Positions 47,226 to 59,700 of a stretch of 64,000 bases of DNA are shown here, in pieces (positions within the stretch are counted from its first letter, which is position 1; each line of letters opens with the position of its first letter). The stretch spans positions 13,893,118 to 13,957,117 of the forward strand of contig OZ234503.1 in the NCBI GenBank assembly GCA_965153455.1, given 5' to 3'. The stretch is from Sphagnum compactum. Taxonomy: Eukaryota; Bryophyta; Sphagnopsida; Sphagnales. The notes beneath the pieces are model-generated. The model saw only the letters and a list, made by a program, of their open reading frames with translations. It searched no databases and was not told the origin of the DNA. Made by a program: the position numbers and the translations under genes.

Positions 47226-47969
47226 TTTACAAGCTCCATTAACAAGTTCCATCCACAAGAAAAAATAAAATATTAAAATAATTTCATTTGAATTAGGATT
47301 GCAGCAAGTATGAGCTAGTTAGATATCCATCCTCTAGTTGTGGGATAAAAGTGACGAGTTGACTTTTATGCGGATAACCTCAGAGACAAGGAACAAAAAC
47401 GAGCCACTAGGGGCCCAGGAGCCCATTGTTAGTGGGAGGAGGAAGCCTATTGACGACATTGTCCACTAGAAAATTACTTTTTGACGTCAGAGCATTCAGG
47501 TGTGAGGTGGAATTGAGTTAGCACAATATCGTGAAAATGCATTATGGAAAAATTGCAGGGAACAACTGAGGCTGAGTAGCCTCACCACGGGGCAGTATTT
47601 TTGGACACCCCTCGAGGCCTAACTCCTCAATAAAATAAAATTCTTCCGACAATTGATTTTGCGGGTCTCTTGAACTTTTGTACCATAAGTTCTGCGAATT
47701 TTTGGATTACATATCAAAGTCCAGTATGGAGACGAATCAAATTTAGCACCCTAGGCTACTAAAAACAACAAAATAGTCACGGGATGAGTCAGTTCAATAG
47801 GTTACTACAGCTATCCACTCCCAAAGCATGCACTACCCTTGGCTGCGCCAGTGGAATAGGTTTTCTCTCACTGACGCAACTTGCTCAGCAGAGCTCGCAT
47901 GAGAGTTAAACTCCTTTGGGGCTCAGCAGCCGCGGGCAGCAGAACCACTTGCAGTTCTTTGGTTTCAAA

Positions 47970-48200
47970 AAGGAGCTTCCAAAACAAGTGGCTTGTCGCA
48001 TAATCGCTCTGCCCTACATAATGACATCCTTAGGTGGATAAATATTCATGATGATTAGCAGGATGAAACCCAAGTGGACCTTCAATTACGCCGGAAATGT
48101 TTCTATAGTGGACTCCACACGACTCTATAATACAGGGATACCAAACTTTGGCCCGTTTCCCGGGCATCTCAATGTCTCTACCCTGAAGGCCAGAGCCAAA
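47970..48200. repeat. segment D2, duplicate of 43530-43760
   Basis: Direct-orientation relative of D1, about 550 bp upstream of the aspartic protease start codon. Confidence 0.75.
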
Positions 48201-48648
48201 AAAGTTCGAATAAAAGCGACAGCACAGAAGTTTCCTAAAATTTACCGCGTTCTGGAATCTCCTGCAAATTGCAATCCCCCGAGTACTCCGGGCCGGCCCC
48301 GGCAGCGGCTAGCTAGCACGCCCACCCAGAAGTCTCCATGAGGTCCCCGAAACTTCAGAAACTTCAACGTACAAGAAGCATTACACTAATTACATGTTCT
48401 CTCATTATGAGGACTCTGGTGTTAGCTTGCATTAACGGACAAGTCTTGTACCACGGTCTAATTATATTTCTGCGAACTTTGGTATTTTCAAGTACTTGCA
48501 GGAGTTGCTGGGAATTTCTCAAATCATATTGATGCATTAACGGATTAATCATCAGTGGCTATTTATACCACGGTATTGTACAAAGACGGTGTTTTCAGCA
48601 GTATTTTGCAGGAGTTGCATTAGAAGATAAAGCTAGAGGTGGCGCGGT

Positions 48649-48658
48649 TTTATATAAG
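48649..48658 (+). promoter_or_regulatory. TATA box of the aspartic protease gene
   Basis: TTTATATAAGG at about 48649-48659, roughly 95 bp upstream of the ATG at 48751, in a local GC-richer context (GGCGCGG just before it). Good match and spacing. Confidence 0.6.
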
Positions 48659-48750
48659 GGCTCTAGCTAGTGCTGGTTTCAAGTTGAATTTCTCAATTGT
48701 GGAATTCTGGGATTCGCAGGTAGCGCAGTATATCAGGTCTTAGGATATTC

Positions 48751-51700
48751 ATGTCTGGGAAGAAGATGCAGACAAGAACGAATGGTTTCCGCTGGTTGTG
48801 GGTAGTAGCGATTTTACTTTGCAGCAGTTGCAGTGGCAAGAATCATTTGATCGGTTGCAGTAGCGCCGGGGACCAGGGGGCTTCGACTCATCCCGCCAGT
48901 TTCAGCCTGCCGATCGTGCACAAGTACTCTCAGAGAGGCAGGGAGCTGCTAATAAAGGCGCGCGGGCTGCCACCCGTGGGAGATAACAAATTAGCTGCAA
49001 CAGCTTTTGCTGAATGGCCTCTGGAGGGAACCAGAAAGTATTATGACATGCTGCGACGTCACGATCATGCTCGACTGCATGGAGGACGTCGCCAGCTTCT
49101 GGCGGGAAACACGGTATACACGTTTGCGGCGGGGAACGAAACCGAGCAGCTGTTTTCTGAGTGAGGCGCTCTGACACTTTGCTTTGTACCTTTCCTCATT
49201 GGTTCATAATCATATTTTTTGAGACGGTAATTGTTCTCTCTTATTCTTGTCGGATTCAAATAAGTAGCATAATTAGGACATCTGCAATTTGGTGAAACTT
49301 TGGTACGAGATTGAGTGATAAGAGATGCAATGAGCAATCGTGCGACAATTTTGTTGAATGCAGTCTATTCTACGCGTTTGTAAAGATTGGGACTCCAGGT
49401 AAACAATATCTTGTAGCTTTGGACACTGGGACCGATTTGCTCTGGCTCCCCTGCGAATGCCAACAATGTAGCCCCCTGTCTGTTTCAAGCGCCGATCCAC
49501 GCACTGTAAGTTACCCCCTGCGAGCTGAGTTCAAAGATATTTTTACATAGATATCATGTACATCACAAGAAATGTTTTTGGCATTCCTTCAATGGAAAAG
49601 AGTGGAAACCTCGACGAATTAAAGTTGAATTAACACAATATAGGGAAAGCTCTCCCACGGAATTGTCGAACCAATTTATTTTGATGTTTTATAATTCTAA
49701 TTTTCCCATTGTGAAACATGACTGGGATCATTGTCTTTCCCATTGGCAAACAAACCATTTCATGTTTGCATAAGGGAAATTCACGTTCTTCTTGATGGTC
49801 CCACAGGGAATCCTAAAAGAGTGTCTTGTACATTTTTACCCCGAGGAATGTGATGTAGGCCAGAACATATATAAGACGGTCTATTAGCTGGTTGCCTGAT
49901 AATACAAATTGCGAGCTGAAGAATTTAGGCAGACTTTCGATGGTTCATTGGGTGAGTTTTTTATACATATGTACTAACAACCTTGGGGGCACTGGTAATG
50001 CAGAAGAATCTGAATGAGTACTCCCCAAGTTTATCGTCGACTTCCAAAGAAATCCTTTGCAATGACACACTGTGCATAAATGCAACTACATGCGCGACTG
50101 CCGCCGATCAATGCCCCTATACACAAGATTATAATTATCTAAACACATTCAACAATTCTTACGTATACAATGCCTCAAGTTCTGGGGTTTTGTTTGAGGA
50201 CAACCTGTATTTAAGACCCGAGAAAGGCGGAAGCCAAGTCAGTGCCCCTGTTGTCATTGGGTATTAAAACACAAAATCCTCATTCATCAATAGTTTTTTG
50301 TACCAGGATCATCACTCTAGTGGTAATAATTCCTTGCAATAAAAGTTGTAACCAGGCTAGAAATTTTCCCAGGTCCTAGCTAGTACCGTAGCAGACAGTT
50401 CCAACGTCTCAAGGGCAGAAGTTTTGACAGTCTTTATATGCAGAGGGTTTGAACTTTGAAGATCGTCTTTTCTGTACTCTGAAAATTGCTGCAGATGTGG
50501 GCAAACACAAACAGGCGGATTTTTGCAAGATATTGGTCCGGACGGCGTTTTAGGTTTGGGAAGCGGAAATATTTCCGTCCCAAGTGCACTCCGGAGAGCA
50601 GGAGTGGTCGATTCTTTCTCTATTTGCCTTGGCACCGATGGATATGGGAGGATTGCTTTCGGAGACGTTGGCCCGCTTACTCAACGAACCGTTCCATTAC
50701 TCCTAAGCTCTTCAGGGTGAGTCTCTGCACACGGGCTTAATTATTCGTCCCAGCAGCTCGAACGTTCACCAGTGAAACATGCCTCCCTTTGGTTGTTTAT
50801 GTGTATTGCCTTATTTGGACGCCAAGTCCTTGGTGAGCTCAATTCCAGATCTATATTATTCAAAGTTGCTGAGAGAGTATTTGATGCATAGAGCACTAGG
50901 CTTTTGTCTGGGAGGTAGACGTGACCTGACAGACCTAACGCTGATAACCATGGCTTGCTTTGTCTGACGCTGATAACCATGGCTTTCTTTTGTCTGTGAG
51001 GTAGACTTGATGTGACAGATCCAACGTCGATAACCATGGTTTGAATTGACTTTTGTCTGCATCTTGAACCCTAATTATGTGTTAACATCTATAAGCCCCG
51101 TGATTGTTGCAGCCAACAGGACGCTGTGGAAATCGAAACCATTCAGATAGGGTCAACACCTATTCAAGTATCATCGACAGTGAGCTTCGATACTGGGCTA
51201 ACGTATACATTCTTAAAAACCACCATTTTTGAGCAGTTTGTCATAGCTGTGAGTCTTCTTCTACCTTTTAGAAGATCTGCTTCTCATCACTTGCGTTTTA
51301 CAAGATCCGTTAAGTTGCAACATCTGTTAGGGATTGAAGACGTTCTTATATTATGAATTCCTATCTAGGACCACACATTCTCAAGTAGTCACTGACTTTC
51401 TAATCAACCTACTTCTCCTTATATATGCAGTATAAAGCGCAACAGTCCGACTTAATTCCAATCAATTATCCTGGTTGGGAGATTTGCTACACCAGCCCGT
51501 AAGTTGACCATGTTTTGATGTTGTTTTTCAAAAGTCTCACAATAACTTGTACATGTAAAAGGCGGATTTCAAGTCAAAAAAGTAAACTTCACAATTACTT
51601 CGATTCTGAAGAAATAGGTGTATTTTCATTAAAATAATCTAAATTTGAAAAGTACTGCACATTAAAATGAAGACTCCAGTATGTTTGCATGTAAGAATGA

Positions 51701-54174
51701 AGACTTACATGTGTAATGTAGTTATATATCAACTTCACATCCAACCTTAACTTGATGTAATTTCATTGTGTACTTTAGTGTGCTTTCACACTATGTTGTA
51801 GTTGCCTACATGGGTATGAAGTTGTGGATATCCATATAGGCGACTACAACATATTCACTTTTCATGTGTCTTGGTCATGTGAAATCTCATTAGCGCACAT
51901 TCAGATGGCATACCTAAGGCCCCCTGGGTTGCACTTACAATACAGGTTGCCAGTGCTCAATTTTATCCAGTTACAACTCCGGCATTCATGTTTGAAGTCG
52001 GATGCATAAATTGATTCTGGTTAAGGGGTCACTTTTCTGAGTACTCACAGCAATGGGCAGGGGAGGATTATATTTTTAGGGGAACTGACTCAAGAATGAC
52101 TGTATTGGGGTGTGGATGTTGGTATGCTTGCAATTGCAGAACTGTCTCTATTGAAGGTGTTGTCGTTTCTTTGACCTTTCCAAATAGCAACGTTCTTACT
52201 CCGGTTCATGGATTATTTGGATTTCCCAACCAGACGGTGAGCTCAGATCTCCATGCAGTCGCGACCATAATTTTTGGAACACATGACGAGATCCTGTTTA
52301 TGAAGTTTGCTTCGAGATTCATGCAGCGTGCTGCACTTCATCTCTTAAAATCATCTGTACTGACGCTCAATGCACCAGCTTGCGTTGTGTAGACGAAAAC
52401 ATCCCATTTCGAGCTAGATAGCTACTAGTCAGAGATTTTTGCTTTAATATCTGACACGCAGATGATGATTTTGTTACTTGCTTTCAGGGGAATGGCTTGA
52501 CACTTTGTGTGGGAGTTCTGGACGGTGGCCAGAACACAATCATTGGACGTACGTATTTCAACCTTGCACAAAAATGAATATATTTTCAACATTGATAATC
52601 ACATATGATGATATATCGACCAAACTTTATCAGTTGAGTTGCAAAATATATCACTCAAAAGACAATGGCCCTGTAGTTCTTTGGTAAAGTAAGGCATGAA
52701 TTTGATTTCGTTTGGACCAAGAATTGCTCGACATGTATTCCAAAGTTTCCTTCATAGCTAGACTATGGACCCAATACGTCTAAAAGCCTCACTGGTACCC
52801 GGTAAGTTTGAAACTCCAGAAGGGTTCACAGTTTATTACTGCTCATTCGCTCTTGGGCATCTCTATCCTTACCATTTCAAGCTCTATTTACCATTTCAAT
52901 TAAAACAGGTTGTAACATGAAGGCCTCCAAATCCTGTTTCTCGGCAGGTTTTAGGGGTTTGACTTAACCAAATTCGGCTATAGACCAGATACATGTGAAC
53001 TTAAAGAATCCTTCTATATTTTTGCTACCTTCTGGAACCTGTTGAAGAGACCTGTGATTTTTTCCTTTTTCCAAAATCTGGAAAATTAGGGGCCATTATT
53101 TTCACAAAAAACCTTTACAGTATGTGTTGAAATCATATTTTTCAGGTCGAAAACATGGGGAAATTCACCCCAAAAACACACTGGTCCACAATCGAGATAG
53201 CATGTGATGGACAAAGAGATCCTTCCTATGCAGCATATTATACTTGTTTATGATTTATGTCATTTTTTGTTCATGGAATAATCAGTGCTTGTAATATTCA
53301 TCTGACAAGGTGTGTCAAGAGTCAAGATTAATGATCATCTGGCTTGGTTGCCTTGCAGAGAATTTCATGCATAATTTTTCTTTCACCTTCAACCGTGCAA
53401 ACCAGTTGCTAGGCTGGACTCAAACCAACTGTAAGTGATCGAACTGTAACTCTCGTCTACTGTAGTACGTACTGTAATTATCGTTGACAGATGATCTGAC
53501 AACATCCTGCTTAATTCTGAACCCAGCTCTTCAACCTTTTTCATTAGAGCAAAGACTGACATCTGTTGAAGGTTTTTGAGTTGAGAACTACTACACACAT
53601 ATACAGAAGCTTTACATAATGTAACCAATTCTCATACTCTTGTACTCATCAGCTATATATATTTAAGTTTCGAAAGTATTGAAAGCACTCTTTACACTTG
53701 TTGTGGGTCCTATTAGTGTGAGTGCACGCATTTACAAGTCGTGCAATAAAAGGATCTCAATAAAAGTGCTTTCATCACTGCCTATTCCTATTCTAAAGAT
53801 GCAGCATGGTCATGAAGTTGAGTTGTTCAGGAGACATATATGACATTGCATGTAAAGTCAGATGATGTAAACTTGATAAAACATGTTGTTGTTGTGTCAC
53901 TGGTCCAGGTTATTCTGATCTAACAAGATCTGCACCAACACCGGCACCAGCCCCTAGTGTTGTCGCACCTTCATCAACATCACCTGCACTGGCCCCAAGT
54001 CCCTTCGCAAACGTCCCACCTCCATCTGGCGCACCATCGACCTCACCTAAAACATCTTCGGCCACTGCTGCAGCTCACTATGTGGGTGTCACAAAATCTG
54101 TCAATCCAATCTCCCCTATCCTTTCAATGTCCAGCTTGTTAGTGTTCCTTGTATGCCTAATGACTTTGTTTTGA
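48751..54174 (+). CDS. A1-family aspartic protease, probably GPI-anchored (10 exons)
   Basis: Pepsin-like endopeptidase of the plant aspartyl protease family, expected at the cell surface. Exons: 48751-49160, 49364-49505, 50004-50260, 50495-50716, 51113-51248, 51431-51498, 52140-52236, 52488-52548, 53359-53430, 53909-54174; GT-AG introns, 1731 nt, 576 residues, phases consistent. The N-terminus has a hydrophobic signal (WLWVVAILLCSS) and a propeptide-like stretch. FYAFVKIGTPG leads to the first catalytic VALDTGTDLLWLPC (Asp about 157). VSFDTGLTYTFL carries the second catalytic Asp (about 370). IIGQNFMHNFSFTFNRANQLLGW is the conserved C-terminal block. An Ala/Pro/Ser-rich stalk with AP and SP pairs follows, suited to arabinogalactan glycosylation, then a C-terminal hydrophobic tail (SSLLVFLVCLMTLF) typical of a GPI signal. 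A second Met at codon 6 is an alternative start. Confidence 0.93.
49561..49835 (+). repeat. dispersed repeat family, copy B (intronic)
   Basis: Direct-orientation relative of copy A (44373-44648), in intron 2 of the aspartic protease. Confidence 0.8.
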
Positions 54175-56479
54175 ACACCTCCAAGTTTCTCAAATCGAGA
54201 CATCTGATTATCTTCAGCTCAACACGTAATTCAGACCAGGTTTGTCAACCAAACTAGCAGCTTTCCTTCGCTGGGATTCTTGGATAGATTAAATAGAAGA
54301 AGTCAAATCTTAACTTCTTACGAGCCTGGATGGGATTTTGCAGCACTAGGCACATGGAAAGTTCAATTGTCTTTAGCTCATGCTCTTACAATTCCTCCAA
54401 AGACCTGCAACTGAAACAATTTCAATAGTCAGTGCATTTGGAGGGTTGTTATGAACTTAAGCATAATACTTGTGCTACCGGCGTCAAATATATGTTTAAG
54501 TGAATATGTTTACAGTAAACATGTACTTATAGAACGCCCTGCCCCAAGTGCAAGCAAGAACCAAACAGACTCCTTTTTTCATTTTTTCTAGTGATACCAA
54601 CCAAATCTCATGGGAAATTTTTTATTTAAAGAGTTGACGGTTTTGAAATGCCTGCCTCTTTGTGGGGAAAATATTGTGCTCTGTAAGGCTACCTCCAAAT
54701 ACACTACAAATTTATTGTAGGTTTTTACTATGGGTAAAAACTTGGTGTGTCAAGGGACATTCCCAAAATGCAATGCTAGACTTGGCTGTAGAGCCTCGTC
54801 CTAGGCCTGTTATTTTTGGCATGTCCCACCCTACCTAGGCTTTACAAGTTACACCAAATTATGGAAGGGCAAATGTAAGAATCCTTTATATCAGTAGTAT
54901 CTCTACATCTGAAGCAGGATTTTGCTTTTACATCCATGCAGAAGTCGTTGCTTGCAAGTAAAAACGACGCATAATTGTGTCAAAGGGGGTTCTTATATAA
55001 TTCTAAACCCTAGGCCCTAGATGAGCTGAAAATCAGAGAAAATAAAATCTGAGCAAACTTTTGAAAAAGTTTAAGACAAGACAATGACAAAGTAATAATA
55101 TATATGAAAGGTCTAGTCTTGAATGCCTCTATGGAGTTTGACTTTGTGCTATTTCCCATTCAATACACATAGAAGCTCCTACTCAGGCCACTGAAGCCTA
55201 TGGTGAACCTATACTCAATTATGTACATGAATTGGGTGTGTTTGATCTAAAATTATTTAATTGTTGTACAATGCAAGTGAAAGTTTCCAACAATTTCATC
55301 AGCCATTAGATGAATTTGGAGCAATGTTGGGCATGCTTGTGTTTGTTAATTCCACAACTAATGCCAAACATAAAGTTAAACTTTGATGGAATTTAATAGT
55401 GAATGGGGAAAGGCACATTACAGTGGTCCGGCCCTTTTGTGTAATCACATTATAGGGTTTTCTTAGGTGGTGCATCTTTGAGCTTAAATCATGTCAAAAA
55501 TTAAGGAGTTTCAGAAAAATAAAATTCATATTACGATAGAACACAACCCAAGCAAGAAATTTTTTTTAAAATCTATATCGTGGTGAGTTCAAATATATTT
55601 TTTCAAAATATATATGTAACTATATAATGAAAAGTGCAAATATATTTCAAAAGCGATTGAAATTATTTTCAATCCTAATGAAATTTTTAATATTCATTTC
55701 ACATTGATTGAACACATCATTTTACCATGTTTCTGAACCAAATGTTGTAAAAGTTGACCATTTTTATACCACAAATGAGGTTTATTTCAGGAGCAAATCA
55801 TAAGTATGTATTATGTGATAAATTGACATTTTGACATTTCAATTGCTTTCAAATGGATGGTGAGAACTATTTGTGCTTGAAAAGTATATTTGATTTTTAA
55901 AAATCAAATGATTATTTGAATTATTAATGAAATTAAATTAAATGCACATGATTCCCTTCAAAATTAGCACCAAATTTTTATTTTTTAAAGATTTGACATA
56001 TTGAGCTAGGATTTCTATTTCCTCTTGGGTAGATCTTCTAATATAAATATCATATCTTGCGATTGAAAGATGTTTGAGAATCTTCCCAACTTGCAATAGA
56101 AATGATAGGATTTGAAAAGTCTATCAACCCCTTTAAAAAAATAGTTTTATATTTCTTAATCATGTGGCCAACACACCTCCAATTTCAAATATTCATTGGC
56201 GTTGAGGGCATATTGTGACACACTAATAACCAATGTTGTACATATATAACAATTATATACTACTGTGTGTAATAGCCAGTCGAACAATTGTATGGTTGCA
56301 CTAGCTCGTGTGTTCCTAGTTGCGAGCTGATGCACATAGTCACCACCAAAGCCACTTGTGAGAATCCACAAACAAAACACCAGCATACACCAATGTTGAT
56401 CTTTATATAGGCAAGCACTTGCTTTGACCACTGGTATCAAGGACCCTACCAGGCCCACTTTGATGCGAGATAGTGCCAG

Positions 56480-56720
56480 CTTTGTACCAATACCAGTACA
56501 GACCTGAGATAAAACCCAAGTATATGCCTACTTAATACCAGTCTCGATACCAAGTATAAACTTGCCCTATTTCAGCGGAAAGCCCATCTTGGACCTTTTA
56601 CAAGGACCCACACCGGTATACACCTACCCCATAGTATACTTGCCTCATACCAGCCAAAAGTAAATCGTGGTCCCAGTACCTGGATAGACACAGTATACCA
56701 CCAACGTTATAACCAGGTAA
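56480..56720. repeat. degenerate TACCAG/GGTATA-rich stretch
   Basis: Short motifs of the type 'ataccagt', 'agtatac' and 'accggtatac' recur every 15-30 bp over about 240 bp. They are not in register enough to call a clean tandem repeat, and no coding frame runs through. Confidence 0.5.
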
Positions 56721-59700
56721 AAAGTAAATCGGGCATGAAAAGTCAAGGCCTTCATGTTCAACCTTCTGTGTGCCTGTTGGACTCTGAAATTGTCATTTTC
56801 ATGCCCAGGTTTGAAAGTCTATTCGACTAAAATGTGATTGAACAGGAGTGGAAATGGCAGTACAAGAACTGCACAGACTTCACTAAGTTGCTTTTCACCT
56901 TGAGACAATTATAGGGTGTGGCTCATCAGCAGAGTGTTATGATGATCTTACATTGTAATCATTTCGATGCTCTGAGAAATCAGTGGGCCATATTGTCTCC
57001 CCTGCATGTGGCTCACGGCAGGGCCAAAGTGACCCAGCATTCCACAAGTGCCCAGGTGTAGGCTAGGTTGTGTAATTGAAAAAGCCAAGGAACGAATGTA
57101 CGACGAGAATCCACAGTTAATTACATGCTAGGCAAGTGGTTTGCCCGGGAAATTAATTGTTCAAAAATTATCAGGTGACAACCATGACATTTATCCCTCT
57201 GACTGAATGGTTTTCCAAGTGGGAAGCTTGTAACTGGTTGACAGAGAATTTTTAGGGGGACATTGCACTGAACTACCCATCATGGCGATGTCGGGAGCTC
57301 AAACCCAAGTGTAGGTTGTGTAGTAAAAATAAGCCACTGAACTAGCCACCATGGCTAGCTAGGGAACCCAACAGATAACAGTTTCCTGACCACATGCCAT
57401 CCATCCTTGCTGGTGGGTTGCTGGTTCACCTGGAATTCAGTCCACAACAACGCCACCCGCTAAGGAGTGGTTGCCAGCTGAAAGCAGTTCATAAGTATCA
57501 TACTTAGTGGCATTTTTGAGGAAAGACAGCAAACACCCCTAACCAGCTCTGTCTGGCACAGAAAACAGAGTTCAAATATGTGCAGAAATGCATGATTTTG
57601 TTGCAGGGTTTGACTGGTTTGACCCTCTTAATACATTAAATAAAAAATACAATTATTGCATTTTAAAGCTTAACTCGATGTTGATGGTTGGTACTCATGT
57701 TTCTTATTTAGAGACATCGGGTTCAAATTCAATGTGGAATAGTAGAACATGCTTTCAAAAACTATCATTTTTGCAAAACATGCAGGAAAAAGAAATCATG
57801 TAATGCAATTTTGATGGATAGCATGCCGAGTGCAAAAAGGACACAAAAGACAGGCCTGAAATGCATGGGGTAGGGCTTGGAAGGGTATTTAGAGTCTTGC
57901 ATTTCTGGGCTAGCATATTCTAAAGTTTCTAATGGTGAATGCACTTGTTTCTATTATTTAGTGTAGTCAGGTTCATTCACAATAAAAGGAGCCATAGGTG
58001 CCTTATGGTGCGAAGGTCAGATTCCTTACTAAGGACTGCATTTTACACATGTCCTACATGTATTGGTTTATTAAATATCAAAACTATATTTTAAATATAA
58101 TTTTTGGGATTGAATATCAATATTGAAACCAAACATGACCCATAATATAATAATTTATTATTATTTGCATGAGGATCTAGACTATAGTTAAATGTACACT
58201 TTTGTTTTTAACCATGATTACAAATTTTGAACCTTTTTTACCATTAAGGACGTTCAAAATCAAAATTAACAACATCCGTTCAAGGGTTCAATACATATAT
58301 GCATTTCAAAATCTAAACACATGTGGCCCTTCTTATGAAGTATTAGAGCCCATAGAAAATTTGAGAACATTTGGTGAATGTTTGAGTAATAAAAAGCACG
58401 TTCAAATTTTTAAGTTCTCAAAAGGACCGTGTCAACAAATGCTTTGTATATGACAAAGGACTCTAATAACATAGTGAAATGATTTCAAATTCATTGGATT
58501 CCAGGTTCATGAACACACAAACACAATTCCAAATGATGAACAAATAATTCATTAAATACAATTAATGGTGATTTTTCAAAGTAACATAAGTGTAGTTTTA
58601 AGCACAATCAACACCTATATTGGTTCTTTTTATTGTGAATGGACCCAATCTCTCCAATCTTCACGTTCTCTTAAAGTAAAAATAGAATTTGACAACATAT
58701 GCAAATTTTGTGATTTCAAATTGCAAAACAAGGACCTTTAGATCAGTAATTCATCTAATGACAATCCCTGCCATAAGCATTAATGGCAAACCCATGCAAT
58801 ACATCATACCAACACACACTTATAATCCTACTTGTTCATGTTTGGATCAGATTGTTCCGTATTTACTCTCTAAAACTATCTTGGTCAACTTTTTCATGGC
58901 ATCTCAATTGAAGAATTTACAAATCAAACCTTCTAATTACCATTAGCATCCAATTGAAATCACATATCTCACAATACAACCTTACATCCCAATTTAAGCT
59001 TTGATAAATAAAAAACAATTCCCTTGGAAACCCTAATAAACTACATTCCCATGATTTTGCAAAATTTCTCCCAACAACCCACCCATGATGTCTAAAGGAA
59101 AAAGAAACCCATTCAGTTCATGCCTATGCAAATAGGTATTCACTTCCCTCAACTACCATGCCTTTGTAACCTAAAAAATTGCCCAATTTTCTTCAAGTCT
59201 ATTGAACTTAAAACAAAAAACAATATCACAAACTAGCTCTTTCAAATCCCTTAAAAATCATCATCATCTACACATGAACCTTTATTATTAAACATTTGAA
59301 AAATCTAATTATGCATTTTCTTTCAATTTTCCATGCACAACAAAGATTTTTGGAAAACTCAAGCCCAATGACAATCAAATACTAATAGGAATTCATCTCA
59401 TTCACATTCTTACACACCACCCACACCAAATCTACACAAAGGATTCTATGATTCTACTCCAGAAACAAACTACATGTTGAAAATCCAAAGACTACCCTTA
59501 AATCCTCTCTTTCAATCACATATCCCACCTTTCCAAAATTCACATAACCAATCCCTAACCTTCCATTTTCCTTCTCCATCAAGAGCAAAGTTCCACAACA
59601 TTTAAGTATCAACCATGTACACCACAAACAAGGATTCAAAATCCAAGCAAATGTTGCCTCACCATTCAACAATGCCTCCATTGTTGTCAAAAATTTCGAA

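Larger units (their letters stand above)
45781..48750. promoter_or_regulatory. shared upstream region of two head-to-head genes
   Basis: About 2.97 kb separates the start codons of the minus-strand receptor kinase and the plus-strand aspartic protease. It holds a TATA box near each gene, a ~105-bp triplicated repeat (46188-46505), an AT palindrome (47136-47225) and segment D2 (47970-48200). No gene is seen inside it. Confidence 0.55.

Noticed and set aside
56156-56458. 100-codon minus-strand frame with hydrophobic stretches
   Set aside because: No recognisable family, no supporting neighbours or splice structure.
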